NCBI RefSeq assembly: GCF_003334855.1
Contig: NZ_QOWE01000006.1
Location: 186,001-250,000 of the forward strand
Direction of reading: 5' to 3'
Length of the DNA stretch: 64,000 nt
From: Larkinella punicea
GTDB lineage: Bacteria; Bacteroidota; Bacteroidia; Cytophagales; Spirosomataceae
The position numbers and the translations under genes are program-made. This document shows positions 26,538 to 34,963 of this stretch, piece after piece. Within the stretch, counting starts at the first letter, position 1. Every line of letters begins with the position of its first letter. The notes beneath the pieces are model-generated. The model saw nothing but the letters and a program-made list of their open reading frames with translations. It ran no database searches and was not told the origin of the DNA.

Positions 26538-27782
26538 ATGTTACACCGGGTTGTTATTACAGGTATTGGCGCATTCACCCCCATTGGCAACGATATTCCC
26601 ACATTCTGGCAGCAGGTTGTCAAGGGGCAATCGGCTTTTGCCGGCATCACCCGCTTCGATGCGTCCTTATTCCGGACCCGGTTTGCCGCCGAAATCGCCG
26701 GTTTTGATGCGTCTCAGTATCTCAGTCGCACCGATGTCAAACGCTCCGACCGGTTTACGCAGTTTGCCCTGATTGCTGCCGACCAGGCCATCAAAGATTC
26801 CGGTTTCGATCTCGCCAAAATGGACCCGTTCGAGGTGGGTGTCATCTGGGGATCGGGCCAGGGCGGCACGGAAACGCTGGAAGAACAGACGAGAGAATAT
26901 GCCCTGGGCGACGGACAGCCCCGGTTTAGCCCGTTTCTGGTTCCCAAGGTGCTGGTCAATCTGGCCTCCGGCCTGATTTCGATTCGACACGGTTTTATGG
27001 GCATCAACTACACGGCGGTTTCGGCCTGTGCGAGTTCCAATTCGGCCCTCATGGATGCCTTTAACTACATCCGGCTGGGAAAAGCCAAAATCATCGTCAG
27101 TGGCGGTTCCGATGCGGCCATTACACCCTCGTCCTTCGGTGGCTATTGTTCCATGAAAGCCATGTCGACCCGGAACGACAGTCCACAAACGGCTTCGCGG
27201 CCTTTCGACGTCGAGCGCGACGGTTTTGTGATGGGCGAAGGCGCGGGAGCCCTCATTCTGGAGGAATACGAACACGCTGTTCAACGGGGGGCAACGATCT
27301 ACGGCGAGATGACCGGCGCTGCCATGACGGGCGACGCTTACCACATCACGGCCACCCACCCGGACGGTATCGGAGCCACCAAAGCCATGCAACTGGCGCT
27401 GGCCGAAGCCCGCATCAACATCGAGGACCTGGATTACCTGAACGCCCACGCCACTTCCACGCCCGTTGGCGACCTGTCGGAGATGAATGCTGTTGCCAAA
27501 CTGACCGGCTCGAAAAAAACCAAACTGCACATCAGCGCTACCAAGTCGATTACCGGGCATTTGATGGGTGCTGCCGGGGCCATCGAAGCCATCATCTGCC
27601 TGCTGGCAATGCGCGATAATGTGATCCCACCCACCATCAATACCACCGTCCGCGACCCGGCGATTCCCGAAAGCCTGCATCTTGTTTTCAAAGAAGCCGT
27701 GTCGACGCCCGTCAAAACCGTCATGAGCAACACCTTCGGTTTTGGGGGGCACAACGGAATTGTGGTTTTCCGGAAAGTGTAA
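26538..27782 (+). CDS. fabF: 3-oxoacyl-[acyl-carrier-protein] synthase II (FabF)
   Basis: This condensing enzyme adds two carbons from malonyl-ACP in fatty acid elongation. The 414-aa length fits FabF. The active-site cysteine lies in YTAVSACASSNSA, the two histidines in NAHATSTPVGD and KSITGHLMGAAGA, and the C-terminus holds NTFGFGGHNGIVVFRK. The ATG at 26538 (MLHRVVITGIGAFTPIG) matches the family start; the frame extends upstream to 26508 without homology. It is isolated from fab genes and acpP, so it may be an accessory paralogue for a special product, or a second housekeeping copy. Confidence 0.93.
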   Translation: MLHRVVITGIGAFTPIGNDIPTFWQQVVKGQSAFAGITRFDASLFRTRFAAEIAGFDASQYLSRTDVKRSDRFTQFALIAADQAIKDSGFDLAKMDPFEVGVIWGSGQGGTETLEEQTREYALGDGQPRFSPFLVPKVLVNLASGLISIRHGFMGINYTAVSACASSNSALMDAFNYIRLGKAKIIVSGGSDAAITPSSFGGYCSMKAMSTRNDSPQTASRPFDVERDGFVMGEGAGALILEEYEHAVQRGATIYGEMTGAAMTGDAYHITATHPDGIGATKAMQLALAEARINIEDLDYLNAHATSTPVGDLSEMNAVAKLTGSKKTKLHISATKSITGHLMGAAGAIEAIICLLAMRDNVIPPTINTTVRDPAIPESLHLVFKEAVSTPVKTVMSNTFGFGGHNGIVVFRKV

Positions 27783-27949
27783 GTTAAAAAGACCGTAAGA
27801 CGGGAATTTTCGGGGTTCCCGTCGAAATACGGGGGAAACCCCGGATCGATACAGGAATTCCCCCCTACCGAATCAGGGTGTCGTGTGTGACTTTTGAGGC
27901 AGCAATCGACTGATCACAACGCGCCAACTTGATTGGGTACATCGTGGGT

Positions 27950-29281
27950 ATGGAAACTCCTGAAAAGAAGAAAAAAACGTTACCGGTTCTGAGCGACACG
28001 GTTATCGTCTCCCTGTTTTTGCTCATTACGTTCTGCACCGGGATTGCCTTCGTTTGGGCTGGCGTATACGACACAAAAGACGGAAAACCGCTCACCGCCG
28101 TTCTGTGGTCGCTGGCCTGTTTTGTGCTGGGGGCGCTGATCGGTTTCCTGTTCGGAATTCCACGCGTGCTGCAAGGCAACCCCCCGCCACCACCACCGCC
28201 ATCGGGCAGCCCGACCGCCACGCTCACCGCGCCACCATCGCCACCACCCCCGCCGACTCTCCTGCAAACGGCGGGGTACGATCTGCGGGTTAACACCAAC
28301 CTGGAGCAGATTTCTGACTGGCTCACCAAAATCATCGTGGGGTTGGGACTGGTCGAGTTGCGAACAGCTCCTGCCCGGCTCAAAAGTGCGGCAGGGTATA
28401 TTGCCAGAGGCATTGGCCCCGGCACCGACTATTTTGCGGCTGGTCTGGTGGTCTATTTCACCATTCTGGGGTTCATGGGGGCCTACCTGATTACCCGCCT
28501 GTACATTGCCGGTGCGTTTGGCCGCGCCGACCGGGCCGCATCGAAACAGGAGGAGCAGGATCTGCAACGGGTCGAAAACATCCAACTGCCGACACTGGGC
28601 CGGGATGAGGTGTTGTCTGACGACGACAAAAAAGCCGCTAAAAACGTGGCCAGCAAGCCCCTGGCGGAGTTGGAATCCCCCAATGAAATATCGGTTTGGG
28701 CCAAAGCGCAACTCTCGCTGGGCAATTATGTCGATGCCGTGAAAGGGTACGGGAAAGCGATTGGCCAACTGGGTGAAGACCCGGAAAAACGGTATGCCTA
28801 TGCAACGGCTCTGTATTACAGTGGAGCCAAAGACCTGGCCTTCGTGCAACTGCTGGAAGCCTACAAACGACTGACCGCGGCCTCGGATAAAACCCTGCGC
28901 CGAAATGTATACCGCTCCCTGACCTATCAGGCGCTGTTTCAGGACCCGCCGAAAGGCTTCGACGATGCCATTCGGTTTGGTGAAGAATACGTTCGGGACC
29001 ACCAGAACCTGGTTTCGCCGGGCGTTTGGGCCAACCTCGCTGCGGCTTATGGACAAAAAATGAAATGGCTGCTAACCAACAATCCGACCGATCAGACGGC
29101 GCTGGAGGCAACCCGGAACCGGGCGCTGGCGGTGGTTCAGCAAACCGCCGGAATGGGCGAGCGATGGAAGAAAAAGATTCGGGAAATGATGGATAAAAAC
29201 TTCCCGAACAAGGACCCCAATGAAAGCGATCTCGAAGTGTTTGCCGGGGATGAAGACTTCCGCAAACTCGTGGGCCTTTGA
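27950..29281 (+). CDS. Membrane protein with proline-rich linker and TPR-like C-terminal region, unknown function
   Basis: This 443-aa protein has two N-terminal membrane helices (about 15-37 and 52-75). They are followed by FGIPRVLQ, a proline/serine/threonine linker (PPPPPPP...PPSPPPPP), the motif NTNLEQISDWLTKIIVGLGLVELR, a third helix near 160-180 (FAAGLVVYFTILGFMGAYLI), and a helical tail from about 230 that looks like TPR units (EISVWAKAQLSLGNYVDAVKGYGKAI...). The FGIPR + NTNLEQISDWLTKIIVG pair recurs in uncharacterised membrane proteins of many bacteria; I know no assigned function. It is 99 bp upstream of the kinase/HopA1 operon, so a shared role is possible but not shown. Confidence 0.8.
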   Translation: METPEKKKKTLPVLSDTVIVSLFLLITFCTGIAFVWAGVYDTKDGKPLTAVLWSLACFVLGALIGFLFGIPRVLQGNPPPPPPPSGSPTATLTAPPSPPPPPTLLQTAGYDLRVNTNLEQISDWLTKIIVGLGLVELRTAPARLKSAAGYIARGIGPGTDYFAAGLVVYFTILGFMGAYLITRLYIAGAFGRADRAASKQEEQDLQRVENIQLPTLGRDEVLSDDDKKAAKNVASKPLAELESPNEISVWAKAQLSLGNYVDAVKGYGKAIGQLGEDPEKRYAYATALYYSGAKDLAFVQLLEAYKRLTAASDKTLRRNVYRSLTYQALFQDPPKGFDDAIRFGEEYVRDHQNLVSPGVWANLAAAYGQKMKWLLTNNPTDQTALEATRNRALAVVQQTAGMGERWKKKIREMMDKNFPNKDPNESDLEVFAGDEDFRKLVGL

Positions 29282-29380
29282 GAAACCGGCGCCGTCAATT
29301 CAACGTCATTTCGGGGCGGGTTTGGCGCAGTCCCGATGCTGTTTTAAAGCAAATAAACGATAAACCTTTATTTAACCCTC

Positions 29381-29911
29381 ATGCCGATGGAAAGTCTACA
29401 GTTATCTTCTGACATTAATCTCGAAATGTACATTGAATTTCACAAGAAGCAATTTGGCGTTGATAAAACGGCGGATGACTTCGTCAAAGATGCTTTCAAA
29501 GCGGTTATTCGCGAAGGATGGATTGTGGCCGCCGACCCCCTTTCCGATATTCATGAAATTCGGCAGACCGGGAAATTTGAAGATTCTTTTAGCCAGAATT
29601 TTTCGTCCGGCAAGCGTTTTGCGGCTCTTTTTCTCGCAAACAAGTTCCTGAAAAAAGTATTGTATTTTGAGTGGAAGAGTGAAAACGTCTTCTATTGTCC
29701 ACCGGGGCAAACGATTGCGGATGCCGCTGAAAACCCCAACAGTCTGGGATATGCCAACTACCTGCTGACCAGTACACCGTTTACTTATAGTGATGATGCC
29801 GCCCAGAAATGGGTATCGCAATCCTTTGAGCCCATTGGTGAAATTTTAGGGCAGTTTCGGATTGCCGGCACCACATCAACGAACCACAGTAACGCCCCGC
29901 TGATCCTATGA
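29381..29911 (+). CDS. 176-aa protein of unknown family, first gene of a kinase/HopA1 operon (possible precursor or accessory protein)
   Basis: No known family is recognised. The product has 176 aa and no signal peptide or membrane helix. It is mixed alpha/beta in the first 160 residues (MYIEFHKKQFGVDKTADDFV, FAALFLANKFLKKVLYFEWK) with one cysteine, C106, in FYCPPG. The last ~15 residues are Ser/Thr/Asn-rich (A-G-T-T-S-T-N-H-S-N-A-P-L-I-L). The stop overlaps the start of the kinase gene (ATGA), so it is translated with the modifying enzymes. It could be the peptide substrate with a long leader, a binding partner, or an immunity or regulatory protein. The tail is the only Ser/Thr cluster that looks like a core. 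Confidence 0.6.
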   Translation: MPMESLQLSSDINLEMYIEFHKKQFGVDKTADDFVKDAFKAVIREGWIVAADPLSDIHEIRQTGKFEDSFSQNFSSGKRFAALFLANKFLKKVLYFEWKSENVFYCPPGQTIADAAENPNSLGYANYLLTSTPFTYSDDAAQKWVSQSFEPIGEILGQFRIAGTTSTNHSNAPLIL

Positions 29912-30981
29912 TTGCGCTGACGGGCTATACCATCTTTCATTACCTTCTGAATCGCCGGTTAGTCCAGCTTGAGGAGTTATTCACCGGTGAGGTGGTGATG
30001 GTGGACAATCCATTTCCGTCGACCCGAAATGCCAATTTTGTGGTTTGTCGGCCTGCTGAATCCAGTTTTTTTGTGAAACAGCCCCGGCATCTCAATGAGG
30101 TATCGGAAGGCCAGAGTGAGCTTCGGTTTTATCAATTGGTGGGAGAAGCAGACCGGAAATTGGATGAACATTGCCTGCGGGCCGTGAAGCCGATCGACAC
30201 GCGAAACCGGATACTTATTCTGGAATATTCAGATTTGAAGATTACGTTCGAAGAACTGGTGGCGCAAACCCCCGCTCCGTTCCGGGGTAATCTGTTAAAG
30301 GAGCCAACCCACCAGCTTGGTCAGCTTCTGGCGGGATTACGTGACAAGCTGATTCTAAACAAAGGGTGTAACCCGATTCCGGGTCACCGTTTTGGTACAT
30401 TTGTCCCCTGGTTGCTGAAACTGGGCGATCAGGAAGTGCAGCAAATCGAGAAGGTGAATAACCTCTATTTGTCGGCCTTTGGGCGATTTATAAAGCATCA
30501 TAGATCACTTTTGGCTTCTCTGCTGGCAAACTGGCAATCTACTCACTTGATCAATACGGACGTTTGCTGGAGGAATGTGCTCACACCACGGGCGGATGAC
30601 ACCGCAATTCCACCGTATGTTTTGATCGATTGGGAGTTTGCCAGTGTCGGGGATCCACTATGGGAAATTGTCAGTTTAGCGGCCGATTATTTGCTGGCGC
30701 GTTTTCATACGGTCAGTACGTCTGACGAAGCCGGCCTTTCGAATGAGCAATACCATGCGTTGATCCCTGTACTGCTTCATTCTTCGATGAACTTTTTTGA
30801 GCAGCTCCCTACTGAACGCCGAAAAGCGATTCAACTTCTGGGTGTTCTCTTGCTTCAGAAATATTTCCGGTGGGCGGTCGAAGGATCATTGGATAAATTA
30901 ACAAACTTCCCGGAAGTGTTTACCTATGCCCAGCGGTGTCTTACCCAACCTGAATCAGTAATCCTTGAATTTAACCCATGA
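29908..30981 (+). CDS. APH-fold phosphotransferase, candidate Ser/Thr peptide kinase
   Basis: This 357-aa protein has the aminoglycoside-phosphotransferase/protein-kinase-like fold. N-lobe: NANFVVCRP and the lysine K57 in SFFVKQP, with E71 of helix C. C-lobe catalytic loop: D218-x4-N223 in INTDVCWRNVL, where the usual HxD His is Asn. Metal-binding segment: D241-W-E in LIDWEFASVGDPLWE. Catalytic Asp and Asn are intact, so activity is likely. In class V lanthipeptide and thioamitide pathways a kinase of this fold (LxmK, TvaC) phosphorylates Ser/Thr for a HopA1-type lyase. ATGA overlaps at both ends couple it to the 176-aa gene and to the HopA1-like gene. Small-molecule substrates remain possible. 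Confidence 0.85.
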   Translation: MIALTGYTIFHYLLNRRLVQLEELFTGEVVMVDNPFPSTRNANFVVCRPAESSFFVKQPRHLNEVSEGQSELRFYQLVGEADRKLDEHCLRAVKPIDTRNRILILEYSDLKITFEELVAQTPAPFRGNLLKEPTHQLGQLLAGLRDKLILNKGCNPIPGHRFGTFVPWLLKLGDQEVQQIEKVNNLYLSAFGRFIKHHRSLLASLLANWQSTHLINTDVCWRNVLTPRADDTAIPPYVLIDWEFASVGDPLWEIVSLAADYLLARFHTVSTSDEAGLSNEQYHALIPVLLHSSMNFFEQLPTERRKAIQLLGVLLLQKYFRWAVEGSLDKLTNFPEVFTYAQRCLTQPESVILEFNP

Positions 30982-32828
30982 TCAGGAACGCCATGATGAC
31001 TGAAAAGGCAACCGATAACGGCACCCTGGAAGCCATTGAACGGATTGTTCGTTCGATTCGGATTTCAGAAGACCGGCAACGCATTTTCCTGGATGGGCAG
31101 GACCAGACCGATCTCATTGGTCGGAAAATGCTTGAAGAGGGGTACATCTTTGATACATCGGATCTGAGAGCCGTACTTCAGGTATGGATTTATCGATTGC
31201 ACTACATCCGTCCGGGTCAACCACCCATCGACGAGCCAACAGACATCGATCGCTTTACCTATGCGGATACGGGAATCAAATTTGACTTTTGGAACACCGG
31301 AAGATGGCGGTATACGACCGGGCCGAGCCGCCCCAGCCGGTTTTCGAATGAGGTGGTGTTGTTGAAAGGAAGCAAGGCCCGGTGGGTCAGCGGGGGGCAA
31401 TACCTTGAAACCGGTATCGCCAATGAGTCAGGCTGGATCGTACTGGAATCGAACGAACCAACGCATCAATTTGGATCGCTTTCAGACGGTGTAAAATTCA
31501 ATTGGGTATATGGTCGGCATCTGTCGGATGACGATGACCGGGGTTTTATACGGTTTTATTTTAACTTAAAACCCACGAAGGCGGCAGTGGCCTGTCTGGT
31601 ACGTGAAATCCAGAACTGCTTCAACCTGCATGAAGTTCCGTTCACCCTAAAATTCATCGGAGATCCGGAAAAATGCGACCGGGCCGATTCGTCAGTGCTT
31701 TACACCGATCATCGATACCTAAATCTGGTGACTGTTCTGTTGCAGAATATTTACCAGGAATTGCATCGAAATTCCGCTTTGCGGGAAAATGTCCCCCTAT
31801 TTACCCGGAAACTGGCACCGGGGCTGGGTATGGCCGAAGAGCCGGATACCGGCACCAGCTTTGGCCTCGATCGGTCCTTTCAGCTTGCTGATGCCTTGAT
31901 AGCGGTTGGTACAAATCCAGAAACCGAAATCAGGAAGAACGCGGTCCTGGATTTTTTGCGGGAAAAAGAATTTGATCCGAACCATTTCTATAAAAACCCT
32001 TCGTCTCCCGTTCAATTCCAGTTTCTGTTCGACCATTTTGAAGAACTCGACCGGGTAGCCCGTGGTGAAGCTGAGCCGGGTGGAGGAGATGATGGATTTA
32101 GGGTAGTCAGGTTTCGTCTGATCGATGAAACCGACTGGTTTGGCCAGCCCGGCTTCAGCCGAAAACCGTATTTGCTGGCGGCCTTGCGAATTGCCATTCA
32201 ATTGTGCCGGGAGGCCATCTGGTATTACGATGATTGTACCGGGAACTGGTCGTGTAACTGGCTTACATACCGACCAACTCCCGATCGGAAAAACGTCACA
32301 TACCGGCTTCTGGATGATTCATTCGAAGAGGGAGTCTGCGGTATTCGATTTTTTTTGAATACCGTTTTGATAAAATGCTACCAGTCTGAATTGCTGGCGT
32401 TTGTGATCGCAAACGCCCGACCAGCAGGTTCCGCTTTTGAGAGCTTAGAGGGCCTTTCTGAACCTGTCTGGAAGTTAAAAGACCCGGATCTTGAACAGGG
32501 GTTAAAGGTCGTATTTGCAAAGCCGGTGCAAAGTCCTGGCACGAGTCAACACAACCTGAACGGTACGGTTTTTATTTCCTCCAAAGAAGTGAAGGACGTT
32601 CAAGATGGGTTGAGCGAAGGTTTGCCGGATGAAAAAGTGGCCGATGCCCTCATCGAGCGCTATCTGAATCAGGGCAGACCCTTGGGGAATGGATATGGAG
32701 AGAGTGAACCGGAACGGTCTGATCTTTTCTGTCCCAATTTTCGGTTCGGACTGGCCGGATTGGGTTATTATTTCCTTCACGTGTATGATCCACGGCAATT
32801 CAAACCCATTGATCTTTCGAAACAGTGA
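30978..32828 (+). CDS. HopA1-domain protein fused to a degenerate LanC-like domain (candidate dehydratase/cyclase)
   Basis: The 616-aa protein has two parts. Residues about 15-310 match the HopA1 family (FIRFYFNLKPTKAAVACLVR, LKFIGDPEKCDRADSSVLY, FTRKLAPGLGMAEEPDTGTSFG). In lanthipeptide class V (LxmY) and thioamitide (TvaD) pathways this fold eliminates phosphate from phospho-Ser/Thr. Residues about 395-612 look like a shortened LanC cyclase: an early EEGVCGIRFFLN helix and the closing FRFGLAGLGYYFLHVYDP, which mirrors the G-x-AGIGY end of LanC/LanM. The zinc motifs (WCxG, CHG) are absent, so cyclisation is doubtful. Translation is coupled to the kinase by ATGA. The 3' end overlaps the convergent histidine kinase gene by 29 bp. 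Confidence 0.78.
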   Translation: MIRNAMMTEKATDNGTLEAIERIVRSIRISEDRQRIFLDGQDQTDLIGRKMLEEGYIFDTSDLRAVLQVWIYRLHYIRPGQPPIDEPTDIDRFTYADTGIKFDFWNTGRWRYTTGPSRPSRFSNEVVLLKGSKARWVSGGQYLETGIANESGWIVLESNEPTHQFGSLSDGVKFNWVYGRHLSDDDDRGFIRFYFNLKPTKAAVACLVREIQNCFNLHEVPFTLKFIGDPEKCDRADSSVLYTDHRYLNLVTVLLQNIYQELHRNSALRENVPLFTRKLAPGLGMAEEPDTGTSFGLDRSFQLADALIAVGTNPETEIRKNAVLDFLREKEFDPNHFYKNPSSPVQFQFLFDHFEELDRVARGEAEPGGGDDGFRVVRFRLIDETDWFGQPGFSRKPYLLAALRIAIQLCREAIWYYDDCTGNWSCNWLTYRPTPDRKNVTYRLLDDSFEEGVCGIRFFLNTVLIKCYQSELLAFVIANARPAGSAFESLEGLSEPVWKLKDPDLEQGLKVVFAKPVQSPGTSQHNLNGTVFISSKEVKDVQDGLSEGLPDEKVADALIERYLNQGRPLGNGYGESEPERSDLFCPNFRFGLAGLGYYFLHVYDPRQFKPIDLSKQ

Positions 32829-34719
32829 GCGTGATGATTGTTCCGGACGGGTTGGCGGAGGTGAGGTGGAGTTCTCCCGGAATGGCTGCAGCCCGCTCCC
32901 GGATGTTTTTCAGGCCTATTCCATTGGAAAGCAGGTCTGATCGGATTCCGAGCCCGTTATCGGAAACACGAAGGGTAATAAAATCACCTGTCACCAAAAT
33001 ACTAACCTGACCTGCCGAAGCTTTGGCGTGTTTCAAAATATTGGTGATTAGCTCCCGGCTAATGCTGTAGACTTCCATCTCCTGCTTTTTGCCCAATAAG
33101 CCTCTGCGATAGTTTGATTCGAATAAAAGCACGATTCGTCCACTCCGGTTTAAATCTGCTACCTGGGTTTCAATGGCTGCGGACAGACCCAGTTTTTCTA
33201 ACTCGGGGGGCATTAAATTATGGGAGATGGAACGAACATCCAGATACGCCTGGTTGAGCGTGGAGACCAGGTTCGTATAGATTTGCTGCTCCTGAGAAGT
33301 AAGGTTTTCGACTTCAAAACCGGTTAGCTGCCATTTTAAAGCCGCCAGGGTACTCCCCAGGTTGTCATGCAATTCGGACGCGACCCGTTTGCGCTCAATC
33401 GACTGGCCATTGTAATAGGCTTCCTGAATCTCCCGGTTTTTACGAACCAGTTCGGTATTGGCTTCGGTCAATTCGGAGGTTCGCAGCAAAACGCGTTCTT
33501 CGAGCGTACTGTTGAGGTTGTTAAGGTCTTGATTGGAGGCTGCGAGCTGATGTTGAACCTGGAGAATCTGCCGGTTTTTTTTGTTAAGAATATAGTTGTT
33601 CGAGATCAGTAAACCAATGAAGAGTAGGAAAATGACAATGCTCCCGACCAGCATAACCTGTTCTACATCTTTTTGGGCCAGGTTGCTATTCAACCGGTCG
33701 ACCCGAATTTTATTCTTTTCATTTTCATACTCGAAACGCAACGCATTGATTTGTTTTTGCTGCATATCATTTCTGTCTTTTGCCTGGATGGATGTCAGTT
33801 CTTCGTGATGAGCAAGGGCAGACCGGTAATTTTCAGTGGCCTTATAGCCCAGATAAAGAACTTCATTTAGTTCGATCATCGCATTACTCATTAAACCCGT
33901 ATTGCGACGGTAGGCTTTCTTTGCCAAGTTCAGTGCCTGTCTGGTATCGCCTTGCAGGAGCAAAATTCGGGCCTTTTGAGTGTCGGCAAACGTAACTTCG
34001 TTGGTATCTTCCTGCTTTAATTTTCGAAATAAGTCAAGATACGTCAGCGCTTGGGTATACTGTTTTTTTTGCCGGTAACAGGCGGATAAATTAATGAGGC
34101 AATACCCTTCCACTTCCATGAAATACGGGGAGCGGTTCTTTTTTAAGCACAGATTAAAAAATGAAATGGCCTTGTCATATGCAGCTTTTTGATACTGAAT
34201 AAGGCCAATATTATTGATGCAAACCAAATGCCGCAGGGTGTCCCCAGCTTCCAGCAAAACCGGCATTGCCGCTTTGTAATAGGCCATCGCTTTTCCAGTT
34301 GCATTAAGATTCAGGTAGTTGTCTGCCAGATAGCGCAGGGCAAAACCCCTGTACGATTTGTTGTGTAATTCCTCTGCGATATGTAGCCCCCGCAAAAGGT
34401 GTTCGCAGGCCCGGTAATAATAGCCCTTGCGGCCGGAATAATAGCCGTAATAACAATTGGCGATCATGAGTCCCCGGTTCCATTTCTGTTTTTCAGACAG
34501 CCCGATAGCCTGCTGAAAAAGGGCCAGCGCAGTGTCGTCCGGCATGGCGAGTTTTCCCAATTCACAAAGCAGTTTTATCCGCGCCGTATCGTTTTCAAAC
34601 GAATGATTGGCGGAAGGAATTTGCGCCAGTTTTTTTCGTAAACTATCCACCGGTGTAAAGGCGAATGCGTCTGCCAAAGAAAGAATGGGAAAAAGAAAGA
34701 CCAGAGGAAAATGACGCAT
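32800..34719 (-). CDS. TPR sensor histidine kinase (HisKA_3 type)
   Basis: The 639-aa protein has a signal peptide (RHFPLVFLFPILSLADAFAF). Residues about 30-340 form a periplasmic array of TPR-like helices, such as SYRGFALRYLADNYLNLNATGKAMAYYKAAM and YDKAISFFNLCLKKN. One membrane helix lies near 355-378, followed by a coiled coil and a NarX-type dimerisation/phosphoacceptor helix (HDNLGSTLAALKWQL). The ATPase domain is intact (ELITNILKHAKAS N box, SDNGLGI). Such kinases normally use a LuxR-type response regulator, but none is adjacent. It is convergent with, and overlaps by 29 bp, the HopA1-LanC gene, so mutual transcriptional interference is possible. Confidence 0.92.
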   Translation of the reverse strand: MRHFPLVFLFPILSLADAFAFTPVDSLRKKLAQIPSANHSFENDTARIKLLCELGKLAMPDDTALALFQQAIGLSEKQKWNRGLMIANCYYGYYSGRKGYYYRACEHLLRGLHIAEELHNKSYRGFALRYLADNYLNLNATGKAMAYYKAAMPVLLEAGDTLRHLVCINNIGLIQYQKAAYDKAISFFNLCLKKNRSPYFMEVEGYCLINLSACYRQKKQYTQALTYLDLFRKLKQEDTNEVTFADTQKARILLLQGDTRQALNLAKKAYRRNTGLMSNAMIELNEVLYLGYKATENYRSALAHHEELTSIQAKDRNDMQQKQINALRFEYENEKNKIRVDRLNSNLAQKDVEQVMLVGSIVIFLLFIGLLISNNYILNKKNRQILQVQHQLAASNQDLNNLNSTLEERVLLRTSELTEANTELVRKNREIQEAYYNGQSIERKRVASELHDNLGSTLAALKWQLTGFEVENLTSQEQQIYTNLVSTLNQAYLDVRSISHNLMPPELEKLGLSAAIETQVADLNRSGRIVLLFESNYRRGLLGKKQEMEVYSISRELITNILKHAKASAGQVSILVTGDFITLRVSDNGLGIRSDLLSNGIGLKNIRERAAAIPGELHLTSANPSGTIITLTVSKDQWV

Positions 34720-34963
34720 GGACAGGATGGGTTTCCGGTATAAAAAAGCTGCTGATCAAGGCGAATCGTGGAGCGGAAATTTCCGGAAAAAATACGGGAA
34801 TTCTCCCCTTGAATCTACAAAAAACCAACGGCAAATTTACCAATTCCGATCACGGTTTTATCGTGATTAGGTATCGAAAGGTAGTGACCTTCGTTGACCT
34901 AAACAATTGAAAATATGGTGAGTCTATTCGGGAAGGCGGAGGAATGCAACAACCGGGGCCTTT

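Noticed and set aside
27865-28425. Minus-strand open frame opposite the TPR membrane protein
   Set aside because: It mirrors the proline-rich linker; repeats of CCG/CGG give an artificial open frame.
30978-32828. Type III secretion effector, as HopA1 proteins are often labelled
   Set aside because: There are no secretion genes, and the kinase neighbour with LanC-like fusion points to peptide dehydration.
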